A stretch of DNA of 64,000 bases. Source: Pseudomonas sp. MTM4 (GTDB lineage: Bacteria > Pseudomonadota > Gammaproteobacteria > Pseudomonadales > Pseudomonadaceae). Within the stretch, counting starts at the first letter, position 1; each line of letters opens with the position of its first letter. A program made the translations under genes and the position numbers. The stretch lies in contig NZ_CP048411.1 of assembly GCF_019355055.1 (NCBI RefSeq), positions 434,001 to 498,000 of the forward strand, in the 5' to 3' direction. Below are positions 38,354-46,982 of the stretch, one piece after another. The notes under the pieces were generated by a model, which did no database searches, was not told the DNA's origin, and saw only the letters and a list, made by a program, of their open reading frames with translations.

Positions 38354-39186
38354 TGAGCTTGCGCTGGCAGCCGGAATTGCTTGACCCTGCGGGCGAAGGC
38401 GGGTGGGCGGTCGTACATTGCCAGCAAGGCTTTCTTTTCGACGCCAATGGCGTGCTGTTTCCGAGAGGCTGGCTCAAGCGCCTCGAATTACCGCTGCTCA
38501 GCGAGCAGGGCTTGGGCTATTTCGACGGCGACCAGGTGTTTTTGCTGGAATTGGCGCATCCGGTCGAGGTGCCCGGTGCGGCCTGGCAGAGCCTGCGGCA
38601 ACTCATGATGCAGGATGACGATACCGACAGGTTCCGCATGCTGGGCTTCGCGGCACAGATCGGCACTTGGGCCAATCATCATCGCTTCTGCGGCAGTTGC
38701 GGCAACCCGATGCGTCAGCATCCGACCGAGCGGGCGATGCAATGTGAGACCTGCAGTATTCATCATTACCCGCGCATTTCCCCGAGCATGATCGTTCTTG
38801 TCACCCGCGGCGACGAACTGCTGCTGGCCCGCTCACCTCGGTTCGCACCGGGTGTCTACAGTACGCTGGCTGGCTTCGTTGAACCGGGCGAATCGGTCGA
38901 GCAATGTGTTCGACGCGAAGTGCATGAAGAGGTGGGAGTTTCGATCCACGAGCCTCGGTACATTTGCAGCCAGGGCTGGCCGTTCCCGCACGCGCTCATG
39001 CTGGGGTTCCATGCCGACTACGCATCGGGTGAAATCGTGATGCAGCCTGAAGAGATCGAAGATGCCGGATGGTTTTCCATCCACGATTTGCCCGCGCTTC
39101 CGGCCCCCAAATCCATCGCACGTTACCTGATCGAGCTGTATCTGGCGCAACGGCTAGGCCGTCCCGAACCAATGCTGCCAGGCTAA
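38353..39186 (+). CDS. nudC: NAD(+) diphosphatase / RNA decapping Nudix hydrolase
   Basis: 277 residues. A four-cysteine zinc ribbon is visible at about 114-136 ([13 protein letters not shown] ... [11 protein letters not shown]). The Nudix box is [27 protein letters not shown]: G(5)E(7)REVxEExG is intact. The SQPWPFPxS motif of the family is present as [12 protein letters not shown]. It hydrolyses NADH/NAD and removes NAD caps from RNA. The ATG overlaps the fimL stop by one base. Its 3' end overlaps the convergent TauE gene by 33 bp. Confidence 0.95.
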   Translation: MSLRWQPELLDPAGEGGWAVVHCQQGFLFDANGVLFPRGWLKRLELPLLSEQGLGYFDGDQVFLLELAHPVEVPGAAWQSLRQLMMQDDDTDRFRMLGFAAQIGTWANHHRFCGSCGNPMRQHPTERAMQCETCSIHHYPRISPSMIVLVTRGDELLLARSPRFAPGVYSTLAGFVEPGESVEQCVRREVHEEVGVSIHEPRYICSQGWPFPHALMLGFHADYASGEIVMQPEEIEDAGWFSIHDLPALPAPKSIARYLIELYLAQRLGRPEPMLPG

Positions 39187-39930
39187 CCGCAGGCTCAGCA
39201 CCAGTACGACCGAAATGAAGATCGGCCGGATGAACCTTGATCCGCCCTGGATCGCCGTGCGTGCGCCAAGGTAGGCGCCCCCCATCAAGGCGATACCCAT
39301 TCCGATCCCCAGCGCCCAAGCGACCTGGCCGCTGATGATGAACACGGCGAGCGCGACCCCGTTACTGACGAAGTTCATGCTGCGTGCCACGCCACTAGCC
39401 TTGAGCAGGTCGAGCGGGTAAAGAAGCATATTGCTGACGGTCCAGAATGCCCCAGTACCGGGGCCGGCTATGCCATCGTAGAAGCCCAGTGTCAGACCCT
39501 GTGGCCACTGGCGGCGCTTGCCTATCGGCGCAGCGTCGGCTCGCGGCGTGGTCGGAACACGACCAAAAAGCAGATACAGTCCGCAGCCGAAAACCACCAA
39601 GGGCAGCAGTTGATTAAGCCAGTCAGCCGGGATCAGATGTGCAAGTCCAGCACCCAGCGCTGCTCCGATGGCGGTGGCCACGAGCGCGAATCGCCATTGC
39701 GTCGGATCGAACAGCTTGCGGCGATAAAAGGTGTAGCTCGCCATGGCCGAGCCGAATGTTGCGGACAGCTTGTTGGTGCCAAGAACCAGATGTGGCGGCA
39801 GGCCGGCGGTTAGCAATGCGGGTAGCGTCAATAGCCCACCCCCACCGGCAATCGCATCGATGAAACCCGCTAGAAAGGCTACGGCCATGAGGGCGGCTAG
39901 CACCAGCGGGTCCGCAGCGAATTCAAGCAT
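39154..39930 (-). CDS. TSUP (TauE/SafE) family membrane permease
   Basis: 258 residues from the ATG at 39930 ([20 protein letters not shown]); the frame extends to 40074 but that part is hydrophilic. About eight hydrophobic helices, with the family repeats [20 protein letters not shown] and [19 protein letters not shown] proteins move sulfite, sulfoacetate or related anions; the substrate here is unknown. It is convergent with nudC and overlaps its 3' end. Confidence 0.88.
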   Translation of the reverse strand: MLEFAADPLVLAALMAVAFLAGFIDAIAGGGGLLTLPALLTAGLPPHLVLGTNKLSATFGSAMASYTFYRRKLFDPTQWRFALVATAIGAALGAGLAHLIPADWLNQLLPLVVFGCGLYLLFGRVPTTPRADAAPIGKRRQWPQGLTLGFYDGIAGPGTGAFWTVSNMLLYPLDLLKASGVARSMNFVSNGVALAVFIISGQVAWALGIGMGIALMGGAYLGARTAIQGGSRFIRPIFISVVLVLSLRLAWQHWFGTA

Positions 39931-40149
39931 CGGTATGGGCTCTCGTGAGCGAATAGAAGAACACAGGCGATGCATGATGCCGTTTGCATCGTGATAAGCC
40001 AATGGCATGTCGTTCAACACGGCTTCCTTGCTGTTCACCAAGAGAAAGGCAGCAGAATGTCGACTCGTTGCCACTGTTCCGATCTGTCGCTGGATGCACG
40101 ATATGGGGCTGCGGATAATGCCCCGTCAGGTTTGTAGGGAAGGCGGGTC

Positions 40150-40797
40150 ATGCAGTATCTGGGGCTGGCAGTGGTTGTCGCGCTAGTTGCGTTCATCATT
40201 GCACTGATAGCGGTACGCATGCTGTTTGGCGGAAATTGGCTGCTTGGCTGGTTGCGTGGCACCTTCGGCATGCTGGTCCTCGCGCTTGCTGGGCTGATCG
40301 GCCTGACTGCCTGGGACGTCAAAACCTATCAGCCTCTCGCCCAGGGCAAGCCGCTGGCTTCGCTGTCATTTCAGGCCGATGGTCAACAGCGCTATCAAGT
40401 CAGGGTCGAGGAAAATGAGCATATCCGCTTTGTCACGCTGGAAGGCGATCTCTGGCAACTCGATTTGCGGGCGCTTCACTGGAAGGGGTTGGCGGCATTG
40501 ATTGGTTTGAAGCCCGGCTACCGCCTTGAGAAGCTTTCGGGGCGTTACCTGGCCGTCGAGCAACAGAATCAGGCTCATCATCCGTACGTCGAACTCGGAC
40601 ACAGCTGGGGCGGGGTGGATTTCTGGAGCTGGTTGCACCGTTGTCGCTGCGCACCCCTGATGCTTGATGCGCAGCTCCGGCGTCTCAGCTATCTGCCGAT
40701 CGCCGATGGGGCTGCCTACACGCTGGAAATGGCTCCCACCGGCTTGCGCGCGACGCCAGCGAATGTTGCTGCCGAGCAGGCAATGAAGAACTGGTGA
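40150..40797 (+). CDS. Inner-membrane protein of unknown function
   Basis: 215 residues. Two hydrophobic helices at the N-terminus (YLGLAVVVALVAFIIALIAV and LVLALAGLIGLTAW) are followed by a soluble domain rich in aromatic residues (HSWGGVDFWSWLHRCRC). No enzymatic motif. The position between the TauE gene and the SDR gene corresponds to P. aeruginosa PA1825 by synteny. Databases may label such proteins multidrug transporter, but nothing in the sequence supports that. Confidence 0.78.
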   Translation: MQYLGLAVVVALVAFIIALIAVRMLFGGNWLLGWLRGTFGMLVLALAGLIGLTAWDVKTYQPLAQGKPLASLSFQADGQQRYQVRVEENEHIRFVTLEGDLWQLDLRALHWKGLAALIGLKPGYRLEKLSGRYLAVEQQNQAHHPYVELGHSWGGVDFWSWLHRCRCAPLMLDAQLRRLSYLPIADGAAYTLEMAPTGLRATPANVAAEQAMKNW

Positions 40798-40813
40798 AAA
40801 GGGTTTGAAAATG

Positions 40814-40840
40814 AAAGGGAACCCGAAGGTTCCCTTTTTT
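40814..40840. terminator. Bidirectional terminator between convergent genes
   Basis: AAAGGGAACC-CGAA-GGTTCCCTTTTTT: 10-bp stem, 4-base loop and T-runs on both strands, between the membrane protein and the SDR gene. Confidence 0.88.
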
Positions 40841-40854
40841 CGTTTCCAGATCGA

Positions 40855-41622
40855 TCAGGCGAGATAACCGCCGTCCACATTGAGCGACAGGCCGGTGGTG
40901 TAGCTCGATGCATCGCTGGCCAGATACAGGACGGGGCCGGCCATTTCGCTGGGGTCGGCGACGCGGTGCAGCGGGATATGACGCAGCGCTTCTTCGCGGA
41001 TCGAGTCGTTCTTGACCAGTGCCGAAGCGAACTTGGTGTCAGTCAGACCCGGTAGCAACGCGTTGCAGCGAATGCCCTGCGGGGCGCATTCCTTGGCGAA
41101 CGCCTTGGTCATGTTGATGACCGCAGCCTTGGTGACCGAATAGATCCCCTGGAAATTGCCTGGTGTCACACCGTTGATGGACGCAACGTTAATGATGCTG
41201 CCGCCGCCATGCTCGCGCATCAATTTGCCGGCCTCGACGGACATGAAGAAGTAACCACGAATGTTCACGTCAACGGTCTTCTGGAATGCCGAGACGTCAG
41301 TGTCGAGAATGTGGCAGAACTGAGGATTGGTCGCTGCGTTGTTGACCAGAATGTCCAGTCGGCCGAATTGTTCCCGAATCTGAGCGAAGACGGCCTGGAT
41401 CTGCTCCAGCTCACCAATGTGGCAGGCCACCGGCGTCGCCTTGCCACCCGCGGCAACGATTGCATCCGCGACAGCCTGACAACCTTCGATCTTGCGGCTG
41501 GAAACAATGACGTGGGCACCTTGCTGAGCCAGGAGCTTGGCAATCGCCTCGCCAATACCTCGGCTGGCACCCGAGACGAACGCGATCTTGCCGTCCAGAT
41601 CGAACAGAGTTGTTTTGCTCAT
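40855..41622 (-). CDS. Short-chain dehydrogenase/reductase
   Basis: 255 residues from the ATG at 41622. Classical SDR: TGxxxGIG as SGASRGIGEAIA, NAG-type NNAATNP, catalytic Ser-Tyr-Lys in INVASINGVTPGNFQGIYSVTKAA. It ends LNVDGGYLA. It resembles the PA1828 group that sits with a phosphotransferase-fold and an SCP2 protein. The substrate is probably an acyl-CoA or lipid-related alcohol; inference from neighbours only. Confidence 0.9.
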   Translation of the reverse strand: MSKTTLFDLDGKIAFVSGASRGIGEAIAKLLAQQGAHVIVSSRKIEGCQAVADAIVAAGGKATPVACHIGELEQIQAVFAQIREQFGRLDILVNNAATNPQFCHILDTDVSAFQKTVDVNIRGYFFMSVEAGKLMREHGGGSIINVASINGVTPGNFQGIYSVTKAAVINMTKAFAKECAPQGIRCNALLPGLTDTKFASALVKNDSIREEALRHIPLHRVADPSEMAGPVLYLASDASSYTTGLSLNVDGGYLA

Positions 41623-41648
41623 GGAAACATTCCTCATGGTGAGCTGTG

Positions 41649-42716
41649 TTACAGCTTCGATTTGTTAATGACCTGCAGGCTCACATGCTCGAGCAGGGCG
41701 TTCATCTGAACGAACCTCGAGAACCGCTTGTCTTGCGTCTGGCCGTGGAAATAGCGGTAGTAGATCTGTTGCACGATAGCGGCGAGGCGGAACAGGCCGT
41801 AGGTGTAGTAGTAGTCGAAGTTGTCGATGCGAATGCCAGCACGCTCGGCGTAGTAATCGACGAATTGCTGGCGCGTCAGCATGCCCGGCGCGTTGCTGGG
41901 TTGCTTACGGATCAGCTGCATGGGAGGTGGGTCCGTCGCTTCGATCCAATAAGCGAGCGTGTTACCCAGATCCATCAGTGGATCACCAAGGGTCGTCATT
42001 TCCCAGTCCAAGACGCCGATGATCTCCATTGGGTTATCTGGGCTGAGAATCACATTATCGAATCGGTAGTCGTTGTGAACGATTGCCGGCTTGTGGTGAT
42101 CCGCAGGCATCTTGTCACGCAGCCAGGCCTTTACCGGCTCCCAGGCGGGTGCGTCAGGCGTTATCGCCCGCTCGTAGCGATCAATCCAGCCGTTGATCTG
42201 GCGTTGCACGTAACCTTCGGGTTTGCCCAGGTCGCCCAGGCCGCAGGTGTTGTAATCGACGTTGTGGAGCTCGACGAACTTGTCGACGAAGCTTTTGCAC
42301 AGCGCGGTTGTTTGGTCTGGGGTGAAGCCCAGCTCGGCGGGAATATCCTCTCGCAAGATGATGCCCTTGACGCGCTCCATGACATAGAACTCGGCACCTA
42401 TAAGCGTCTCGTCAGTACAGTACGCATAGGCTTTGGGGCAGTAGGGAAAACCAGCGTTCAGTTGGTTGAGAATTCGGTATTCACGGCCCATGTCGTGCGC
42501 TGACTTGGCCTTGTGACCAAACGGAGGGCGACGTAGCACGAACTCCTGCCTCGGATATTCCAGCAGATAAGTCAGGTTGGACGCGCCCCCTGGAAACTGC
42601 GTGATATTCGGCGTGCCTTCCAGACCAGAAATCTGACCTTTCAGGTATTGGTCGATGACTTCGGTAGGCAGCTCTTCACCGTCTCGTATGCGGCTGGTCT
42701 GATCTGTTAATGCCAT
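41649..42716 (-). CDS. Aminoglycoside-phosphotransferase-fold protein (ACAD10-like family)
   Basis: 355 residues. Kinase-like APH fold with the Brenner-type catalytic motif HNDYRFDNVIL and the metal-binding VLDWEMTTLGDPLMDLG. The FPGGASNLTYLLE start forms the nucleotide-binding part. Members of this clade often accompany acyl-CoA dehydrogenase and SDR genes and may phosphorylate 4-hydroxyacyl-CoA, as ACAD10/11-type enzymes do; antibiotic resistance is not implied. It lies just upstream of the SDR gene, 26 bases apart, in one unit. Confidence 0.88.
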   Translation of the reverse strand: MALTDQTSRIRDGEELPTEVIDQYLKGQISGLEGTPNITQFPGGASNLTYLLEYPRQEFVLRRPPFGHKAKSAHDMGREYRILNQLNAGFPYCPKAYAYCTDETLIGAEFYVMERVKGIILREDIPAELGFTPDQTTALCKSFVDKFVELHNVDYNTCGLGDLGKPEGYVQRQINGWIDRYERAITPDAPAWEPVKAWLRDKMPADHHKPAIVHNDYRFDNVILSPDNPMEIIGVLDWEMTTLGDPLMDLGNTLAYWIEATDPPPMQLIRKQPSNAPGMLTRQQFVDYYAERAGIRIDNFDYYYTYGLFRLAAIVQQIYYRYFHGQTQDKRFSRFVQMNALLEHVSLQVINKSKL

Positions 42717-42906
42717 GCTTGTCCCTTTTTATAATCGATGCCGATGAGCAGGTCATTGGCAGGCGCGCATTCGATACCCTCTGACCATCCGGCGTTCGTA
42801 ATCTAATGTGCGGTACAGGCATCACCAAGCAAAGTGCGTCGTTATTGGCCGGGGTGTTGCCGCGTAATCAAACTGCCTAATGCATGATCGTCAGTAAAAA
42901 GCGCAT

Positions 42907-42940
42907 AAAAAAGCCGAAGTCATACGACTTCGGCTTTTTT
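42907..42940. terminator. Intrinsic terminator downstream of the SCP2-domain gene
   Basis: AAAAAAGCCGAAGTC-ATAC-GACTTCGGCTTTTTT, a 15-bp stem readable on either strand. It lies just after the stop of the minus-strand SCP2 gene and before the phosphotransferase unit. Confidence 0.9.
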
Positions 42941-42953
42941 ACGCAACGGCTGA

Positions 42954-43268
42954 TCAGGCCGGGAACAGTTCGCTCAGCTTCAGAGCAAGCATCATGTCGC
43001 CCTCGGCGCGCAGCTTGCCGGCCATGAATGCCTGCATGCCGTCGGTTTCGCCGCTGATGACGCCCTGCATGGTTTCGCTATCCATGATTAGCGTAACGTT
43101 GGCGTCGGCAGACTCACCTTTGTGGAAGTCGCAAGTGCCGTCTTTGACGACGAGGTAGTAGTTCTCTGCATCGGTGATATTGAACTGGAAAACCAGATCC
43201 AGGCCGGCCGCAGCGCTGGGGTTGAACTTGGCCTTCATGCCCTGAATGGTTTCGTCGACGTTGCTCAT
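42954..43268 (-). CDS. SCP2 sterol-transfer-domain protein
   Basis: 104 residues made up of a single SCP2 domain: FQFNITDAENYYLVVKDGTC, then VTLIMDSETMQGVISGETDG and AFMAGKLRAEGDMMLALKLS. Such proteins bind acyl chains or other lipids in a hydrophobic tunnel. It is a stand-alone gene, followed by a strong terminator, next to acyl-lipid-related genes. Confidence 0.9.
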   Translation of the reverse strand: MSNVDETIQGMKAKFNPSAAAGLDLVFQFNITDAENYYLVVKDGTCDFHKGESADANVTLIMDSETMQGVISGETDGMQAFMAGKLRAEGDMMLALKLSELFPA

Positions 43269-43330
43269 CGGATATGTCCCTTTGTTGTCGTGGAATAAAC
43301 ATGCAGCCTCGGGCTGCAGGCGGCTGGAGC

Positions 43331-44044
43331 TTATCGGTAGGTGACGAGCTCCGGATTTTTCATCAGATCCAGATGTACATGACTATTGAACGTCGCCAGC
43401 GCGACATCACGATCACGAAATCTGAGTCGACTGAGTGAGGTGTTGACGATCTGCCAGTTCAATTCGAACGCCTTGATGGGCGGCACACCGATAACCAATT
43501 GAAGCAGCGCCGTGATGGTGCCGCCAGACGTGAATACGGCGATATGATCCTTTTTGTCTGCCTGAGCGAGTAGCCGGTTCAGTCCGTCCTGAACGCGGTC
43601 GATGAAACACTGCCAGCTCTCCAAGTCGTCCTTTTCATGTTCGCCAGACACCCAGCGCTGAATGACGTACTGAAACAGGCGTTGAAATTCGGTCCGGTGA
43701 TCGGCTGCGTTGGTAAGGATTTGCATAGCGTTGGGTTCGAAGGCCAGCAGATCGGCCATATGGGCACGAATCACTTCGTCGGCATGAAATTCGTTGAAGG
43801 CCGAATCTATTTCCAGCAGCGGCAACGGCCTATCTTGGCAAGAACTCAAGCGCTGAAGCGTCGCCTTCGCCGTGTCCTGCTGGCGCTCCAACTCTCCGCT
43901 CAAGCAGCGGTCGAAGCGAATATCCAGTTGGTTGAAATAATTGCCCAACGCAGCTGATTGCTGAAAGCCGAGCGGGGAGAGCACATCGTAGTTGTCCGCG
44001 CCAAACGACGCCTGACCATGCCTGATCAGGTAGATACTACCCAT
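43331..44044 (-). CDS. Histidine phosphatase family protein
   Basis: 237 residues from the ATG at 44044 (MGSIYLIRHGQASFGADNYD). The catalytic LIRHG motif is at residues 5-9. The second histidine/glutamate region is in EIDSAFNEFHADEVIRAHMA and IAVFTSGGTITALLQLV. The phosphoglycerate-mutase superfamily acts on small phosphate esters; the specific substrate cannot be told. It lies upstream of the SCP2 gene in the same direction. Confidence 0.88.
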   Translation of the reverse strand: MGSIYLIRHGQASFGADNYDVLSPLGFQQSAALGNYFNQLDIRFDRCLSGELERQQDTAKATLQRLSSCQDRPLPLLEIDSAFNEFHADEVIRAHMADLLAFEPNAMQILTNAADHRTEFQRLFQYVIQRWVSGEHEKDDLESWQCFIDRVQDGLNRLLAQADKKDHIAVFTSGGTITALLQLVIGVPPIKAFELNWQIVNTSLSRLRFRDRDVALATFNSHVHLDLMKNPELVTYR

Positions 44045-44224
44045 GCTCCGCTCCAGATCCCCTGTTTTCGCGAGGGTAGGGGGATCGTTCTGGAGTGTCA
44101 ACGATAAATCATACGTTTGTTTGAATTGAGCTCTGCTGGCTCAGATACACGAGTACTCGGTATGCTTGGCCGGTTTGTGCCACGCCGCGTCTCTGCTGGC
44201 GACCGTTAAATCCTAGGAGGATCT

Positions 44225-45250
44225 GTGGACTTTCTTGCTGACTATGCAAGCTTTCTGGCGAAGACCGTAACCTTGGTGGTCGCTGTGCTGGTGGTGCTTA
44301 TCGCGCTTGCCTCGTTGCGGCGTGGGCGGTCCCGGCATTCGGGCGGCCACCTCGAAGTCCACAAATTGAATGACTTTTACAAATCGATGCGTGAGCGCCT
44401 CGAGCAATCGTTGGTCAACAAGGATCAGCTCAAGCTGCAGCGCAAGCGTGAGGCCAAAGCCGCCAAGCTGGCAAAGAAAAACCCGGAGAGCCGTCCGCGG
44501 GTGTTCGTGCTCGATTTCGATGGAGATATCAAGGCGTCGGCGGTCGACAACCTTCGTCATGAAATTACCGCACTGCTGACCCTCGCTACGCCACAGGATG
44601 AGGTCGTTCTACGTCTGGAAAGCGGCGGCGGCATGGTTCACGGTTATGGGCTCGCTGCCTCGCAGCTGGTTCGCATCCGTGATGCGGGCGTTCCGCTGAC
44701 GGTGTGCGTCGACAAGGTCGCTGCAAGCGGCGGGTACATGATGGCGTGCATCGGCCAGAAAATTCTCAGCGCACCTTTTGCAATCCTTGGCTCCATCGGT
44801 GTTGTCGCCCAGTTGCCCAACGTGTATCGGCTACTGAAGAAGCACGATGTCGATGTCGAGGTGCTGACCGCCGGCGAATACAAGCGGACTCTGACGATTT
44901 TTGGCGAAAACACCGAGAAAGGGCGGGAGAAGTTCCAGGACGATTTGGAAACGACACACGAACTGTTCAAAAATTTTGTCGCGCGGTATCGCCAGCAAGT
45001 ATCGATCGATGATGTCGCCACTGGCGAGGTCTGGCTCGGTATCGCGGCCCTCGGCAAGCGGTTGGTTGACGAGTTGAAGACCAGCGATGAATACCTGGCT
45101 GCCCGGGCTCGCGAAGCGGACTTGTTCCAACTGCATTACGCGGAGAAGAAGAGCCTTCCCGAGCGATTCGGCATGGCCGCCAGCGCTACCCTTGAGCACG
45201 GCCTGCTAAAGGGCTGGACACGACTCAATGGACAACGATTCTGGCAATGA
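44225..45250 (+). CDS. sohB: SohB-type inner-membrane serine protease (S49)
   Basis: 341 residues from a GTG at 44225 with a TAGGAGG ribosome-binding site. One N-terminal transmembrane segment (FLAKTVTLVVAVLVVLIALA), then a basic linker and coiled coil. The S49 core has VLDFDGDIKASAVDNLRHEI, GGGMVHGYGLAASQ, and the nucleophile serine in DKVAASGGYMMACIG, with ILSAPFAILGSIGVVAQLPN. It probably degrades membrane proteins or signal peptides. Confidence 0.93.
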   Translation: MDFLADYASFLAKTVTLVVAVLVVLIALASLRRGRSRHSGGHLEVHKLNDFYKSMRERLEQSLVNKDQLKLQRKREAKAAKLAKKNPESRPRVFVLDFDGDIKASAVDNLRHEITALLTLATPQDEVVLRLESGGGMVHGYGLAASQLVRIRDAGVPLTVCVDKVAASGGYMMACIGQKILSAPFAILGSIGVVAQLPNVYRLLKKHDVDVEVLTAGEYKRTLTIFGENTEKGREKFQDDLETTHELFKNFVARYRQQVSIDDVATGEVWLGIAALGKRLVDELKTSDEYLAARAREADLFQLHYAEKKSLPERFGMAASATLEHGLLKGWTRLNGQRFWQ

Positions 45251-45260
45251 GGAGTAACTG

Positions 45261-46253
45261 ATGAGTAGCTTCAAGGCACTGCAAACCAGCGAAAGCGCAG
45301 AGGGTCGTTTCGAAACGCGCCTCATCGAGCGGGAGGTTAGCGAACTGCCCGCTGGCGAGGTGCTGATTCGCGTCAGCTACTCATCGCTGAACTACAAAGA
45401 TGCCCTGTCCGCCAGCGGCAATCGCGGCGTTACTCGTAATTACCCGCATACGCCAGGCATCGACGCAGCAGGCATCGTTGTCGAGTCGAGTATCTCGGGC
45501 TACTCCGAAGGCGACGAGGTGATCGTTACCGGTTATGACCTGGGAATGAACACAGCAGGCGGCTTCGGCCAGTTCATTCGGGTGCCGGCGACGTGGGTGA
45601 TCAAGCGTCCGTCCGGACTCTCCTTACGTGAAGCGATGGCCCTCGGAACCGCAGGCCTGACCGCTGCGCTTTGCGTGGACAAGCTTGAGCGGGCGGGCCT
45701 CTTGCCGGGCGACGCGCCAGTTCTGGTGACTGGAGCGACCGGCGGCGTTGGCAGTATCGCGGTCGCATTGCTGTCCCGGCTCGGCTACAACGTGGCCGCC
45801 GTGACGGGCAAAGTCGAACAGACGCAGTTTCTGACCAGCCTTGGCGCCACTCAGGTGATCGAGCGTAGCGCGCTGCAATCCGGCACGGAAAGACCGATGC
45901 TCAAGGAGCAGTGGGCGGGCGCTGTCGATACCGTGGGTGGCGACATTCTGTTCAACGTCATCAAGTCCCTGCAGCGCGGTGCCAGTGTCGCTTGCTGCGG
46001 CCTGACCGCTGGGACTAATTTCCAGGCCAATGTACTGCCGTTCATCCTTCGCGGCGTGAATCTGCTTGGCGTCGACTCGGTCGAGATTCCAAGAAGCACG
46101 AAGGCTTCGATGTGGGACAAGTTGTCGACCCAATGGAAGCTACCGAACCTGAATGAACTGGTGCAGGAAATGTCCCTGGAAGAACTGCCACAGGCGATCG
46201 AGCGAATGCTGGCGGGCCAACAAACAGGACGAATGCTGGTGCGGCTCGACTGA
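45261..46253 (+). CDS. YhdH/AcuI-family NADPH quinone oxidoreductase
   Basis: 330 residues, medium-chain dehydrogenase fold without structural zinc. SYSSLNYKDALSASGNRGVT, TPGIDAAGIVVES and the nucleotide motif VTGATGGVGSIAVALLSRLG are diagnostic of the YhdH/YhfP group. Members reduce acryloyl-CoA or quinones with NADPH. It lies ten bases after sohB, likely in the same transcript. Confidence 0.92.
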   Translation: MSSFKALQTSESAEGRFETRLIEREVSELPAGEVLIRVSYSSLNYKDALSASGNRGVTRNYPHTPGIDAAGIVVESSISGYSEGDEVIVTGYDLGMNTAGGFGQFIRVPATWVIKRPSGLSLREAMALGTAGLTAALCVDKLERAGLLPGDAPVLVTGATGGVGSIAVALLSRLGYNVAAVTGKVEQTQFLTSLGATQVIERSALQSGTERPMLKEQWAGAVDTVGGDILFNVIKSLQRGASVACCGLTAGTNFQANVLPFILRGVNLLGVDSVEIPRSTKASMWDKLSTQWKLPNLNELVQEMSLEELPQAIERMLAGQQTGRMLVRLD

Positions 46254-46343
46254 ACACGCTATTGGCTGTATAGCCAGAACCGATTTCGTTGCGGCAGTCG
46301 TTTGCGAGAAGCTAGCGTCACTTCAACGCAACGGGAATTGGTC

Positions 46344-46442
46344 ATGAAAGCATTGGCAGAAAAAATCATGGAAACGTTCGGCAGGAAGCAGCCAGCCAAA
46401 ATCGCCCAAATCGAGCATCCCAACTTCTGGATGTATCAATAA
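46344..46442 (+). CDS. Small protein of 32 residues, unknown
   Basis: A short open frame from the ATG at 46344 to a TAA at 46440-46442 encodes a basic, amphipathic peptide (MKALAEKIMETFGRKQPAKI, then an NFWMYQ C-terminus). It is bracketed by a purine-rich stretch (ACGGGAA) and a strong terminator that begins at its stop codon, as expected of a terminal gene. Too short for family recognition. It could instead be 3' UTR of the oxidoreductase mRNA. Confidence 0.4.
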   Translation: MKALAEKIMETFGRKQPAKIAQIEHPNFWMYQ

Positions 46443-46470
46443 AAAAAACCCGCCGAACGGCGGGTTTTTT
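46443..46470. terminator. Bidirectional terminator before the cysI unit
   Basis: AAAAAACCCGCCG-AA-CGGCGGGTTTTTT (arms 46443-46455 and 46458-46470) ends the plus-strand unit and the converging cysI-DUF934 unit. Confidence 0.88.
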
Positions 46471-46481
46471 GTACAGCTAAA

Positions 46482-46982
46482 TCAGCCCTGTCGGCGACGG
46501 AACAGTGGCAGCGGCTCATCCACGGCGGACTGGTACGTCACCGAGAAATCCTTCAGACCTTCTAGTGCATCGTAGGGGTCGCGATCGGCGCGTACGGCAT
46601 AGGCGTCGAAACCACAGCGGCGCATGAGAAACAGCTGATCGCGCAGCACGTCGCCAATGGCACGAATTTCCCCTTTGTAGCCGTAGCGTTCACGTAACAG
46701 GCGCGCACTGGAGAAATGACGACCGTCAGTAAACACTGGGAAATTCAGCGCCACGACCTGGAAGTGTTCGAGATCGTCGACGATGTCCTCGATGGCTTCG
46801 TCGGCCTCCAGCCAGATGCCCAAGCCGCCATCACGCACCTTGAGGGCATGGGCGTGATCGGTCCAGAGCCGCATCGGCACTATTACATCGTCGCTGTTCG
46901 GCAAGTCCGCCAGGGCAACGTCACTGGGCAGCAGATGCCAGGTCTCGTCGACGACCTGATCGTGTTTAATGATTCGCTGCAT
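46482..46982 (-). CDS. DUF934 protein, sulfite-reductase partner
   Basis: 166 residues from the ATG at 46982 (MQRIIKHDQVVDETWHLLPS); longer extensions overlap cysI. The DUF934 family is found downstream of CysI in many proteobacteria. NFPVFTDGRHFSSARLLRER and GEIRAIGDVLRDQLFLMRRC are its conserved core. No catalytic motif is known; a role in sulfite reduction or assembly is inferred from constant linkage. Its 5' end overlaps the cysI stop by 17 bases, so expression is coupled. Confidence 0.9.
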   Translation of the reverse strand: MQRIIKHDQVVDETWHLLPSDVALADLPNSDDVIVPMRLWTDHAHALKVRDGGLGIWLEADEAIEDIVDDLEHFQVVALNFPVFTDGRHFSSARLLRERYGYKGEIRAIGDVLRDQLFLMRRCGFDAYAVRADRDPYDALEGLKDFSVTYQSAVDEPLPLFRRRQG

